This document shows, in pieces, positions 1 to 6,837 of a DNA stretch of 18,906 bases. Where the stretch lies: the NCBI GenBank assembly GCA_039034155.1, contig JBCCBI010000045.1, forward strand, positions 1 to 18,906, given 5' to 3'. This DNA is from JBCCBI01 sp039034155 (GTDB lineage: Bacteria; Deinococcota; Deinococci; Deinococcales; Trueperaceae). Position 1 is the stretch's first letter, and each line of letters begins with the position of its first letter. A program made the position numbers and the translations under genes. The notes beneath the pieces were generated by a model that worked only from the letters and a program-made list of their open reading frames with translations, made no database searches and was not told the DNA's origin.

Positions 1-218
1 CGAGCTACCACCGCGCCAAACGCCATCAGTGTCAGTGCGCCTGTAATTGCAATAAGCATACAAACGTAAACAAGAAACGACCTAATGTAAGCAGCAATTA
101 AAAATAATCTGCTGACTTTTCTCTTTTTTGATTTAGTATTGCGCCGTTTTAAGTTAGCAGCCCGACGTGATTTAGCATACTCATCAAAAGGGTGTTCAAA
201 AAAATTTTCATCATCCAT
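1..218 (-). CDS. N-terminal part of a single-pass membrane protein, runs off the left edge
   Basis: An open frame starts at ATG (218-216) and stays open to the window edge, giving about 72 residues. The protein begins MDDENFFEHPFDEY, a short acidic stretch. A strongly basic segment rich in K and R follows (residues about 16-34), then a hydrophobic stretch (about 37-70) that fits one membrane helix. This is a cytoplasmic tail plus N-terminal anchor layout, as in many bitopic envelope proteins such as penicillin-binding proteins, but nothing specific is visible and I do not assign a function. No strong Shine-Dalgarno site precedes the ATG; candidate promoters lie at 309-365. AT-rich codon use (TTT, AAA, AAT) differs somewhat from the neighbouring kinase. 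Confidence 0.6.
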   Translation of the reverse strand, partial: MDDENFFEHPFDEYAKSRRAANLKRRNTKSKKRKVSRLFLIAAYIRSFLVYVCMLIAITGALTLMAFGAVVA

Positions 219-308
219 TTTTGTCGGTTTTAATTTTCCAATCCAAGGTGATTTAGCTAAGAAACTATGAAAATAATGCGTCTAAGCATGAAGCTATCTA
301 CTAAGCTC

Positions 309-365
309 ATTATAGTAACTACACTTAGCTTGCTTAGATTAGAGAAAATTTACTGTGAATGTCAA
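309..365 (-). promoter_or_regulatory. Candidate promoters for the left-edge gene
   Basis: Read on the minus strand, a perfect TTGACA (365-360) is followed after 18 bases by TAATCT (341-336), a fair sigma70-type pair. Further downstream is a perfect TATAAT (314-309) about 90 bases before the start at 218, with no good -35 at the right distance. The 10-mer TATAATGAGC here also occurs upstream of the iolC-like gene. Confidence 0.3.
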
Positions 366-397
366 GCAAAATTTATCAATCAAAAGCTTATCTTTTG

Positions 398-1426
398 TCA
401 GAATCCACCGTGTTCGTTGACAAAGTTTAAAACTTCTTCCTCATACCCCATAAAATTAGCACAGCCATGCCGCGTCACCACGATTGCCCCACACGCATTT
501 CCCATGCGCGCACTTTTATAGTAGTCCCAGCCGTTTAAGCGCCCGTAAATAAACCCTGCTGCAAAGGCATCTCCCGCACCAAGCACGTTGTAAACTTCTA
601 CTGGAAAGCCGGGCACGGTGACAACATCACCTGAACGCAAATACACAGTTGCACCTTGGCTACCGCGCTTCACCACAAGTGCTTCGGGTCCATTGGGAAC
701 AGCTAGTATTGCCGTGATGTTAGCTGCCAGATTACCGCGAATGGTGGGCGCACTAATTTGCTGGTCGCGAATTTCAATGTCTTCTGGATTGGTTAGCATG
801 GCGGCGTTAATTTCTTCTTCAGTGCCTAGGGCAACATCTACCATTGGCAAAAGCGCCCGTACATTCACACCAAATGCACGCGGGTCATGCCACTGGTCAG
901 CGCGAAAATCGAAGTCAAAAAAGACGGTTGTGTTACTGGCTCGAGCTTGCTCAACAGCAAAAAAAGACGCACTGCGGCTGGGTTCTAGGGCAAGGTTGGT
1001 ACCAGCTAGCTCGAGCGCCCTTGCCTCACCAATCGGCGTAGCCAGCACATCATCAATGGTGAGTTGCATGTCCGCCGCACCGTGGCGGTAGTAAACCAGC
1101 GGAAAGGTATCCGGTGGTTCAATACCAAGCACCACAGCACTACTGCGCGCGTCTGGCTTAACGGGAATGTAGTCGGTGATGATCCCCTCAGTATCCAAAA
1201 AAGCTTTGATAAAATCGCCAACTTTGTCCTGACCAATAGCGGTGAGTAACACCGTGTTTAGCCCTAAACGGCGTGCACCTACCGCAATATTGGTTGGACT
1301 TCCGCCCACATACGCAGCAAAACTGGTGATGTCTTCAAAGGGGCTGCCAATATCATTACTGTACAAGTCAATAGAGGAACGGCCCAGAGTAATGAGGTCG
1401 ATGCTTTGCGTAGTGGCATGAGACAT
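398..1426 (-). CDS. iolC: PfkB-family sugar kinase, probable 5-dehydro-2-deoxygluconokinase (IolC)
   Basis: A ribokinase/PfkB-fold kinase of 342 residues, within the family's usual length. The N-terminal PfkB signature region is visible as YVGGSPTNIAVGARRLG (about residues 39-55). The C-terminal signature GAGDAFAAGF carries the anion-hole GAGD at 283-286, with D286 as the expected catalytic base. Overall wording (GRSSIDLYSNDIGSPFED near the start, YYRHGAADMQL in the middle) matches IolC, which phosphorylates 5-dehydro-2-deoxy-D-gluconate in myo-inositol breakdown in the cytoplasm. The start at 1426 is preferred over the in-frame ATG at 1441 because AAGGAG (1438-1433) lies 6 bases upstream of it. 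No other inositol genes are in the window, so the substrate is inferred from the protein only; another PfkB substrate is possible. Confidence 0.85.
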   Translation of the reverse strand: MSHATTQSIDLITLGRSSIDLYSNDIGSPFEDITSFAAYVGGSPTNIAVGARRLGLNTVLLTAIGQDKVGDFIKAFLDTEGIITDYIPVKPDARSSAVVLGIEPPDTFPLVYYRHGAADMQLTIDDVLATPIGEARALELAGTNLALEPSRSASFFAVEQARASNTTVFFDFDFRADQWHDPRAFGVNVRALLPMVDVALGTEEEINAAMLTNPEDIEIRDQQISAPTIRGNLAANITAILAVPNGPEALVVKRGSQGATVYLRSGDVVTVPGFPVEVYNVLGAGDAFAAGFIYGRLNGWDYYKSARMGNACGAIVVTRHGCANFMGYEEEVLNFVNEHGGF

Positions 1427-1453
1427 GAGCAGCTCCTTCAAGCGTTATCTTGC

Positions 1454-1487
1454 TGACATCAATCTGACAACATTAGTTTGACAACAT
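1454..1487 (-). promoter_or_regulatory. Direct repeats upstream of the iolC-like gene, possible operator
   Basis: On the minus strand ATGTTGTCA occurs twice exactly (1487-1479 and 1473-1465) with a 5-base gap, followed by a shortened copy ATGTCA (1459-1454). The array lies 28-61 bases upstream of the start codon and downstream of a candidate -10, a position suitable for a repressor. That it is an operator is inference. Confidence 0.35.
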
Positions 1488-1528
1488 CAGCGTGGATAGT
1501 TGCAGCATTGCGCGTGCAGTTAACGCTC

Positions 1529-1534
1529 ATTATA
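1529..1534 (-). promoter_or_regulatory. Perfect -10 hexamer upstream of the iolC-like gene
   Basis: TATAAT is read on the minus strand about 103 bases before the start codon, inside the 10-mer TATAATGAGC. The sequence 17 bases upstream (AATACG) is a poor -35, so promoter activity is uncertain. Confidence 0.3.
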
Positions 1535-1588
1535 TTTAGTTAGCGGTTATCCGTATTCATGTGCTGGTAATGCAATTATCTTGACATG

Positions 1589-1615
1589 ACGTGTCACCTA
1601 AAGACAGGTTGACGT
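1589..1615 (-). terminator. Hairpin just after the DUF4203-like gene
   Basis: Arms ACGTGTCACCT (1589-1599) and AGGTTGACGT (1606-1615) are complementary apart from small bulges, with a 6-base loop, and directly abut the stop codon of the gene read on the minus strand. There is no U-tract, so it may be a 3' stabilising stem rather than an intrinsic terminator. Confidence 0.3.
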
Positions 1616-2292
1616 TACACACTTGTTTGGCTCGAGCCTGATTGGGCCGGCAAGGCGTGACTGCTATGAGGTAGTTGCTGAACACTTAAGCGTTTTTCCT
1701 CTTTTTCCTCAGCATTAAGTCCAAAGTGCTGTAGTTGATAAATGGCTCCACCTGTCGCCACACAAATGACCAACGCACTTAACCCCAAGCGCAAGTGCAA
1801 CGGCACGCGCGATTCAATAAGTAGCAAGTCCAACGGGTTTTCCAAATAACCCCATAAAAATGCTGGCAATGACACAGCCGCAAGCGCACCGGCCAACGCG
1901 CTTGCCACAATCACCAGCGGCCGAGCTAGTACGGTAAAGGCAATTCCACACGCAACTGCCAATAGCCCTACTGATACCCACGCTGTTTCAAACAGCCCGT
2001 GTGCCCACCAAAACCCTAGCGTGGTGCCAGCGGTAAACAATGTGATGCCGTACAAAAGCCAACTTGCTACAGCAAAGAGGGATGCCGCGCAAACCGCTGA
2101 GAACACCGCCCACTGGTCGTGCGGCGCACTAACAAACCAGTTTGATAGCACTTCGCTATAAAGTGTGAATCCCCACTGAAAGCCTAGAAAAGCACTGGCA
2201 CCCAGCAAGATTACCTTAGTGAGTGGATAGCCGACAAAAATCATGGTCACGCCAAGCATACTGGTAAGCCATAAAAGCAAGTCCTGACTCAC
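1615..2292 (-). CDS. Multi-pass membrane protein, DUF4203 / TM7S3-TMEM198-like
   Basis: A protein of 225 residues starting at GTG (2292-2290), with only a weak ribosome site upstream. It is almost entirely hydrophobic to about residue 190, with about six or seven predicted helices. The segment GYPLTKVILLGASAFLGFQWGF near the start resembles the G-x-R/P-x-x-K-x-x-L glycine-rich hairpin of DUF4203 proteins. The last 35 residues are hydrophilic and polar (AEEKEEKRL, then S/Q-rich), probably a cytoplasmic tail. No enzymatic motif is visible and the role is unknown; the family assignment rests on pattern only. It stands alone, 315 bp after dxs and about 190 bp before the kinase in the direction of transcription. 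GGTACA (2343-2338, minus strand) lies 46 bases before the start. Confidence 0.7.
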   Translation of the reverse strand: MSQDLLLWLTSMLGVTMIFVGYPLTKVILLGASAFLGFQWGFTLYSEVLSNWFVSAPHDQWAVFSAVCAASLFAVASWLLYGITLFTAGTTLGFWWAHGLFETAWVSVGLLAVACGIAFTVLARPLVIVASALAGALAAVSLPAFLWGYLENPLDLLLIESRVPLHLRLGLSALVICVATGGAIYQLQHFGLNAEEKEEKRLSVQQLPHSSHALPAQSGSSQTSV

Positions 2293-2607
2293 AGGTAATA
2301 TCTCAGTGCGTTTGAGCTAGCGTATTTGGAAGACATGTGTACCATTATTTTAGGAGCTATTGGTTGATTGTTGGGGCTCGAGTACAACAGCACATGAGCT
2401 AGCTCACAATTTGTCGAACCCCACCAATACATCATCAAAGATTAGGTTGTTCCAATCTATCCATAAACAGACGTGTCTGAGCAGGCAAAAGATAAAGTTC
2501 ACTATCACTGATGCTATAAACTTCTCTAAGGCACCATTCTTAATTTTTAGATGTGCTTCTAAGCTGCTCGAGGGGTTGTTTTATTTACAAAACGAGAAAC
2601 CTCGAGT
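2293..2607. other. Intergenic region between dxs and the DUF4203-like gene
   Basis: No convincing gene is present in these 315 bases. It holds a perfect 12-base palindrome TGAGCTAGCTCA (2395-2406), three CTCGAG sites (2377, 2567, 2601) and a GGTACA on the minus strand at 2343-2338 ahead of the next gene. A long open frame on the plus strand crosses from here into the reverse of dxs and looks like a shadow. Confidence 0.5.
2567..2606 (-). terminator. CTCGAG-armed inverted repeat after dxs
   Basis: CTCGAGG (2567-2573) and CCTCGAG (2600-2606) form a 7-bp outer stem. Inside it GTTTT and AAAAC form a further 5 bp around a 6-base loop, with an unpaired internal loop between the two stems. It directly follows the dxs stop codon (2610-2608). 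There is no clear U-tract, so a terminator role is only suggested by position. Confidence 0.3.
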
Positions 2608-4614
2608 TTACGACGATACCGTCGCTGCCGTCACATCAATACCAGCTTGGGCTAAACTGCGGCGGATGCCTTCAGCATCGATGCCAAATTCGGTGTACTG
2701 GGAGGCAGGGTTGCCGTGCGGGATAACGCTATCTGGCAACCCTAAGCGCACCAAGGGAACCTCGAGCCCCAAATCTTTAAGCGTTTCTGCCACTGCTGAG
2801 CCAAGTCCACCTTGCCGCACGTGATCTTCGACGGTCATAAGCAAGCGGTTCGACTGCGCTAACTGCGTGAGCATTGCCTCATCCAAAGGCTTAATAAAGC
2901 GTGCGTTAACAACCCCAACATTGGGCAAGCCTTCCGCCGCTGCTAGTGCCTGCTCAATGGTTGGCCCAACCGCCAAAATCATGGCTTCAGTCCCATCTTT
3001 GAGCAAATCCCAACTGCCCCAGGCTATATCTTCCCACGTATCTACAGTGCCTGCTTCGGGTGCTGCCGTCTTACCGCGCGGCCAGCGAATGGCTTTGGGG
3101 CCGGGTCGGTTCAGCGCTGCTTTAAGCAGGGCTTGTAATTCGTTGGTGTCTTTGGGCATGGCAATGGCCATGTTAGGCAGGGCACGCAAATAAGAAATAT
3201 CAAAGATGCCTTGGTGGGTTGCACCATCCCCACCAACTAGCCCAGCACGGTCGATGGCAAACAAGACATCAAGGTTTTCAAGGCAGACATCGTGAATGAC
3301 TTGGTCGTAGGCACGTTGCAAAAAGGTGCTGTAGATGGCAACAACTGGCTTTTCACCGCGCAACGCTAAGCCTGCTGCGGTGGTGACGCAGACATCTTCA
3401 GCAATGCCAACATCCAGGTAACGCTTGGGGTGCGTTTTGCTGTAGCCCACTAAGCCACTGCCTTCACGCATTGCCGGGGTAATGACCCAAACGCGGTCAT
3501 CTTGTTTGGCAAGCTCGGTGATGGCATCTCCAAAGGCATTTGACCAGGTGTAACCTTTGCCTGTTTTGACAGGTTTGTCGGCATCAAATTTAGGAGGACC
3601 GTGCCAGTAAATGGGGTCAGACTCGGCAATTTTGTAGCCTTTGCCTTTGGTCGTCACAATGTGGATCATGGTTGGGCCATCAAGCTGGCGAGCATGGCTT
3701 AAGTAGTATAAAAGCTGATCAATATCATGCCCGTCGATTGGGCCAACATAGCGCACACCCATCGCATGAAACGGGTTGGCACTAGCGGGGTCTAAAAAGC
3801 GCCGCGTGGCTTGTTTGGCGCGGCTGGTAATTTCAACAAGTGGGTGCCAAATGCGCTCGAGCAGGGCCTTCCCTCGAGCTTCAGCATCGCGGTACCAAGG
3901 TTGCACCTGTAGGGTGTTCAAGTAGTGGTTGAGCGCGCCCACGTTTTCACTAATGGACATCTCATTGTCGTTAAGGACAATCGTCATCTTGGGTTTGACG
4001 TGCCCAATTTGGTTGAGCGCAGCCAGGGCCAGACCGCCAGTGAGCGCGCCATCCCCAATGACCGCCACAACTTCGTAGTCATCCTGCCGAGCGTCGCGGG
4101 CCAGGGCCATGCCAAACGCTGCTGCCAAACTGGTGCTGGCGTGCCCTACAGTAAGGGCATCATCTGGAGATTCGCTGGTTGCCGTAAACCCAGCTAGCCC
4201 ACCAGGTTTGCGAATGGTATCAATGAGGTGTCTGCGGCCGGTAATCATCTTATGACCATAAGTTTGATGCCCCACGTCCCAGACAAGGCGGTCGCGGCTA
4301 CTTTCATACAAACTGTGCAAGGCAACCGTGAGTTCAACTGCACCCAGGCTCGAGGCTAAGTGCCCGCCGCCAAGCGCACACACACGGATAATCTCGCTGC
4401 GCAGTTCATCAGCCAGTTGATGAAGCTCGGTTCGAGAAAGCTTGCTAACATCTGCTGAACTGTTGACGCGCTCGAGCACCGACTTCTTCAATGTTGCACT
4501 CATAGCGCTAGCTACCTTATTGTCAGTAGGTATTGAGGTGGTACTAGCCTCGAGAGGTTCTGTCTTAATTGAGCCTAGCTGTTCTGGTGAGGTCGTCTTC
4601 ACAGGATCGTTCAT
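2608..4614 (-). CDS. dxs: 1-deoxy-D-xylulose-5-phosphate synthase (DXS)
   Basis: A cytoplasmic thiamine-diphosphate enzyme that joins pyruvate and glyceraldehyde-3-phosphate, the first step of the MEP isoprenoid pathway. Landmarks in order: HLASSLGAVELTVAL (from residue 85, with the conserved active-site His), WDVGHQTYGHKMITGRR, the cofactor motif GDG at 187-189 ending in the NDNEMSIS segment near 215, the second-domain GIAE glutamate, DRAGLVGGDGATHQG, and the C-terminal transketolase domain with EDHVRQGGLG. At 668 residues it is longer than the usual 620-640 because of about 36-45 extra polar N-terminal residues. ATG at 4614 has AGGGG 7 bases upstream. An internal ATG at 4503 (M38) would give a family-like 631 residues but has a poorer ribosome site. 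It appears to be transcribed alone. Confidence 0.95.
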   Translation of the reverse strand: MNDPVKTTSPEQLGSIKTEPLEASTTSIPTDNKVASAMSATLKKSVLERVNSSADVSKLSRTELHQLADELRSEIIRVCALGGGHLASSLGAVELTVALHSLYESSRDRLVWDVGHQTYGHKMITGRRHLIDTIRKPGGLAGFTATSESPDDALTVGHASTSLAAAFGMALARDARQDDYEVVAVIGDGALTGGLALAALNQIGHVKPKMTIVLNDNEMSISENVGALNHYLNTLQVQPWYRDAEARGKALLERIWHPLVEITSRAKQATRRFLDPASANPFHAMGVRYVGPIDGHDIDQLLYYLSHARQLDGPTMIHIVTTKGKGYKIAESDPIYWHGPPKFDADKPVKTGKGYTWSNAFGDAITELAKQDDRVWVITPAMREGSGLVGYSKTHPKRYLDVGIAEDVCVTTAAGLALRGEKPVVAIYSTFLQRAYDQVIHDVCLENLDVLFAIDRAGLVGGDGATHQGIFDISYLRALPNMAIAMPKDTNELQALLKAALNRPGPKAIRWPRGKTAAPEAGTVDTWEDIAWGSWDLLKDGTEAMILAVGPTIEQALAAAEGLPNVGVVNARFIKPLDEAMLTQLAQSNRLLMTVEDHVRQGGLGSAVAETLKDLGLEVPLVRLGLPDSVIPHGNPASQYTEFGIDAEGIRRSLAQAGIDVTAATVSS

Positions 4615-4954
4615 AAAATGACCCCTATTGTACCCTTTGCGTACTCATTTCTGTACCAAAAAGTAAGATTGTTGTACCGTCTTAATCTAGCTGAGTTAGA
4701 CATAAACCAGTTTACTCACGCCAGTTTTAACGTCTCTGTAGGATAAGTGCTGTTTCCTGAGATGGAGATTCATTCTGCGTTCATATCTAGACGGCAACTT
4801 GTGTGGCTCACTCAAATGTCACACATCAACACATAACAGCCATGTCTGATCATCAATTTTGAGGTTATACTGACGCCCAAATGTATATCACTTTTTTAAG
4901 TTTATACTTATAAATAAATAAACTTTTTCTGTAGGCTTATTGCTAGATGATCTA
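4615..4954. other. Intergenic region upstream of dxs
   Basis: These 340 bases contain no supportable gene. The part next to dxs carries the GTAC array described separately. The remainder is AT-rich (runs such as AAATAAATAAAC near 4912-4923) with no strong hairpin; the lipoprotein gene ends at 4955 without an obvious intrinsic terminator. Confidence 0.5.
4627..4678 (-). promoter_or_regulatory. dxs upstream region with four phased GTAC boxes and a TACAAT -10
   Basis: On the minus strand GGTACAAT (4634-4627) includes TACAAT, a good -10, ending 12 bases before the dxs ATG. Further copies are GGTACAG (4657-4651), AGTACG (4645-4640) and GGTACAA (4678-4672). The GTAC cores start at 4630, 4641, 4653 and 4674, spaced 11, 12 and 21, that is about one, one and two helical turns. 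If TACAAT is the -10, the transcript would be almost leaderless and the AGGGG ribosome site would be largely lost, so the GTAC boxes may instead be protein-binding sites. Confidence 0.35.
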
Positions 4955-5710
4955 CTAAAATAGTGAGACAGTACGCAGGTCAAAGTTAGTATCAGTTAAT
5001 ACGAAGCCAACGTCGTTACGAACTTCGCCCACGTAGGGTGCAAACCAGATTTCCTGCTCGAGCACTTCCAACGCGTTACCCTCAGCATCAAAACTGCGGC
5101 TTTCAAAGTCAATGACAAACACGTCAAACGTACCCGCCTCAACGGTCACTTGGCGCAAATCAATCACGTTGTACTGATAGTCAATTAAAAGCGTACGAAA
5201 CTGGTCTTCGGGGCGGGCATCTGGAAAGTAAACCCCCGCTTGGGTTGACCCACCCCACGACGCGCCTAAACCCAGCGCGTTTTCAGCGGGTAGTTCTTGG
5301 ACTGGCGGATTAAACGAAATAACAGCGCCTGGCCGTGTTTCACGGTAGGTAAACACACCATCTGGACGGTACTCTTTGTAGGCAAACGCGTCAATACCAC
5401 GGCCCACTAAGCGCCACGCAATTAAGCGCCGCCCTTCAACTAGGCTGGGGCCTTCCACCCGCAACACAGCAGGCATACTGTCTACCCTCTCGCCGGCCGG
5501 CAAATACTGCCAAAGTGCGCCTGTTTCACGCGGATAAAAACTGGTTTCAGCAGCAAGTTGCTCAATTTGTACGCGGTCAGGGTTAGAACTAGGCGCACAC
5601 GCCGCTAACCCCAAACACGCAAGCACACACGCAAGCTTTACCCTAGCTAAGCTAGACCAGCTCGCCCCTAGCTGCGTCCAAATAAGTTGTAATCTTAGCT
5701 TTGATGTCAT
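4955..5710 (-). CDS. Predicted lipoprotein of unknown function
   Basis: A protein of 251 residues. After a basic N-terminal region, a hydrophobic stretch ends in the lipobox LAAC, with the lipid-modified cysteine at residue 38, so the mature protein of about 214 residues should be membrane-anchored and extracytoplasmic. The mature part is rich in beta-type alternation and aromatic residues (YPRETGALWQYLPAGERV, then TYRETRPGAVISF). Near the end EIWFAPYVGEVRND resembles the W-F/Y-A-x-x-V-G-x-V-R/K ending seen in some secreted beta-rich proteins, but I cannot name a family. The signal region is rather long (37 residues), so a start downstream of ATG 5710 is possible; no clear Shine-Dalgarno site precedes that ATG. 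Confidence 0.7.
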   Translation of the reverse strand: MTSKLRLQLIWTQLGASWSSLARVKLACVLACLGLAACAPSSNPDRVQIEQLAAETSFYPRETGALWQYLPAGERVDSMPAVLRVEGPSLVEGRRLIAWRLVGRGIDAFAYKEYRPDGVFTYRETRPGAVISFNPPVQELPAENALGLGASWGGSTQAGVYFPDARPEDQFRTLLIDYQYNVIDLRQVTVEAGTFDVFVIDFESRSFDAEGNALEVLEQEIWFAPYVGEVRNDVGFVLTDTNFDLRTVSLF

Positions 5711-5807
5711 TAGTGTTCATCATAAAGTAAGGACCTGAGGCGCGCTTGTGATTTTTATTGCTTAGCTTGCCTCATCGTTTTAGTGATGTGGTACTGAAAA
5801 CTACCAA

Positions 5808-6464
5808 CTAACTTGATGAATGTTTGCTTGTGACGGCTCGAGCCTCTCTGCCTGTAGCAGGCCGGCCTAGCTGAACATCATCTAAACTAGGCAGCGCTGC
5901 ATAAACATCTTCTAGGGCGTCTAGCTCAAACATAACATCTTGTAATTCTCTGGCGTTAGACGCACCAATATCAATCCTCGCAGCATCGCCTAAAACCTGA
6001 TAACTTTTGTGGCGTAAGGTGACAAGTTGAGCCAGCAAATCGCGCAGTTCAGTTTCGATGTCATTAGCTTGTTGCCTCAGTTTAGCTTTAGCCTCATCAT
6101 CTGTAATATTTGAGGATGCATTTTGATTGCGGGAAAGACGCTGCAAGTAAGCAACAAGTTGGCTACCGTGTCTTGCTCTAGGTAGGGCGCGCTCGAGGAT
6201 ACCCTCAACCCGAATAGCCATATCTGCCAGATTACGCCGCAACGAGGGCGACACGTTGTCAAGTTGACTATGTATGTCATGTAAACAGCTAAGGGCTTCG
6301 TACATGATGCCCCGATAAGGCTCAGCCAAGGCTGACAGGGCCTGAGCGGAGAGTTTGGACTTGCCAGCTGCAGCCTCGCGGCTACGCTTTAAGCCGCTCC
6401 CAATCGCCCAAACACCTAGGCTAATAAGTCCAATAAGTAGTAGAAAAAACACGCCAATTGGCAC
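5808..6464 (-). CDS. Hypothetical protein with one N-terminal membrane helix and a helical domain
   Basis: A protein of 218 residues starting at GTG (6464-6462), with AGGA about 8 bases upstream supporting the start. Residues about 3-22 form a hydrophobic helix followed by positive charges (KRSREAAAGK), so the rest is probably cytoplasmic. The remainder is charged and alpha-helical with heptad-like leucines, for example the segment around residues 105-150 (DDEAKAKLRQQANDIETELRD), suggesting a helical bundle or coiled coil. No enzyme motif or known domain is recognised. It lies 97 bp before the lipoprotein gene in the same direction, so co-transcription is possible but not shown. It could be a scaffold or envelope-organising protein; that is speculation. 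Confidence 0.6.
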   Translation of the reverse strand: MPIGVFFLLLIGLISLGVWAIGSGLKRSREAAAGKSKLSAQALSALAEPYRGIMYEALSCLHDIHSQLDNVSPSLRRNLADMAIRVEGILERALPRARHGSQLVAYLQRLSRNQNASSNITDDEAKAKLRQQANDIETELRDLLAQLVTLRHKSYQVLGDAARIDIGASNARELQDVMFELDALEDVYAALPSLDDVQLGRPATGREARAVTSKHSSS

Positions 6465-6524
6465 AGGTTTATCCTAGCACGGGCGGGCGTAGATCCAAGG
6501 CCTCTATCCAGTGCCTCGATATTA

Positions 6525-6647
6525 TACCAAATCCGGTTGATTCCCGAAGGAATCAACCCCTGCCAGAGCAGGTAAGATACGCTACGAAATCCGTGCTGGA
6601 CCAGATGATGCCTTTAGGCATTATTTGGGATATAAGTGGATTTCGTA
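6525..6647. mobile_element. MITE-like element with terminal inverted repeats
   Basis: The left end TACCAAATCC (6525-6534) and the right end GGATTTCGTA (6638-6647) are inverted repeats with one mismatch in ten. Both are flanked by TTA (6522-6524, 6648-6650), a possible target duplication. Inside are a perfect 10-bp hairpin GGTTGATTCC-CGAA-GGAATCAACC (6535-6558), a 5-bp hairpin (6559-6572), a second copy of the end sequence TACGAAATCC (6583-6592) that is a perfect inverted match to the right end, and a nested hairpin ATGATGCC-TTTA-GGCATTAT (6605-6624). It has no coding capacity worth calling. Size, ends and internal hairpins fit a non-autonomous miniature element; a structured RNA is the main alternative. 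Only one copy is in the window. Confidence 0.5.
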
Positions 6648-6671
6648 TTAGTTGCTACAGCCTTGCCCCAA

Positions 6672-6701
6672 TAAAAACCCCTCCAGCAAAATACTAGAGG
6701 G
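6672..6701 (-). terminator. Intrinsic terminator of tRNA-Asn
   Basis: On the minus strand CCCTCTAG (6701-6694) and CTGGAGGG (6686-6679) form an 8-bp stem with one G-U pair and a 7-base loop, followed by GTTTTTATT. It lies 4 bases after the encoded CCA end of the tRNA, a classic rho-independent terminator. Confidence 0.75.
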
Positions 6702-6705
6702 AAAT

Positions 6706-6780
6706 TGGCTCGGCGGGTAGGATTCGAACCTACGACCGATCGGTTAACAGCCGATTGCTCTACCACTGAGCTACCGCCGA
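6706..6780 (-). tRNA. tRNA-Asn (anticodon GTT)
   Basis: A full cloverleaf can be read on the minus strand. The acceptor stem TCGGCGG/CCGCCGA (6780-6774 with 6716-6710) is followed by a D arm GCTCAGTGGTAGAGC, an anticodon stem ATCGG/CCGAT with loop CTGTTAA (anticodon GTT, asparagine), and a T arm with TTCGAAT. The discriminator is G (6709) and CCA is encoded at 6708-6706. The promoter is at 6837-6809 and the terminator at 6701-6672, so it is an independent single-gene unit. Confidence 0.95.
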
Positions 6781-6808
6781 TCATGGGCTTTGTTCTAAGC
6801 CAACAAGG

Positions 6809-6837
6809 AGTTTAACAGACCTTTGTTGATTTGACAA
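6809..6837 (-). promoter_or_regulatory. Sigma70-type promoter of tRNA-Asn
   Basis: TTGTCA (6837-6832) and TAAACT (6814-6809) are separated by exactly 17 bases, ending 28 bases upstream of the mature tRNA 5' end. The short leader contains a small hairpin GGCTT/AAGCC (6786-6790 with 6797-6801). Confidence 0.6.

Noticed and set aside
381..397. Intrinsic terminator after the iolC-like gene
   Set aside because: CAAAAG/CTTTTG can form a 6-bp stem, but it is AT-rich and no U-tract follows.
2360..2824. 154-codon plus-strand frame
   Set aside because: About half lies antisense to the well-supported 3' end of dxs, and no domain is visible.
6458..6697. 79-codon frame on the plus strand
   Set aside because: It runs through the MITE-like inverted repeats and the tRNA terminator; the frame is a by-product of those structures.
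6522..6780. Integrated element attached at tRNA-Asn
   Set aside because: No integrase gene and no duplicated tRNA 3' end are present; the neighbouring inverted-repeat element is far too short for an integrative element.
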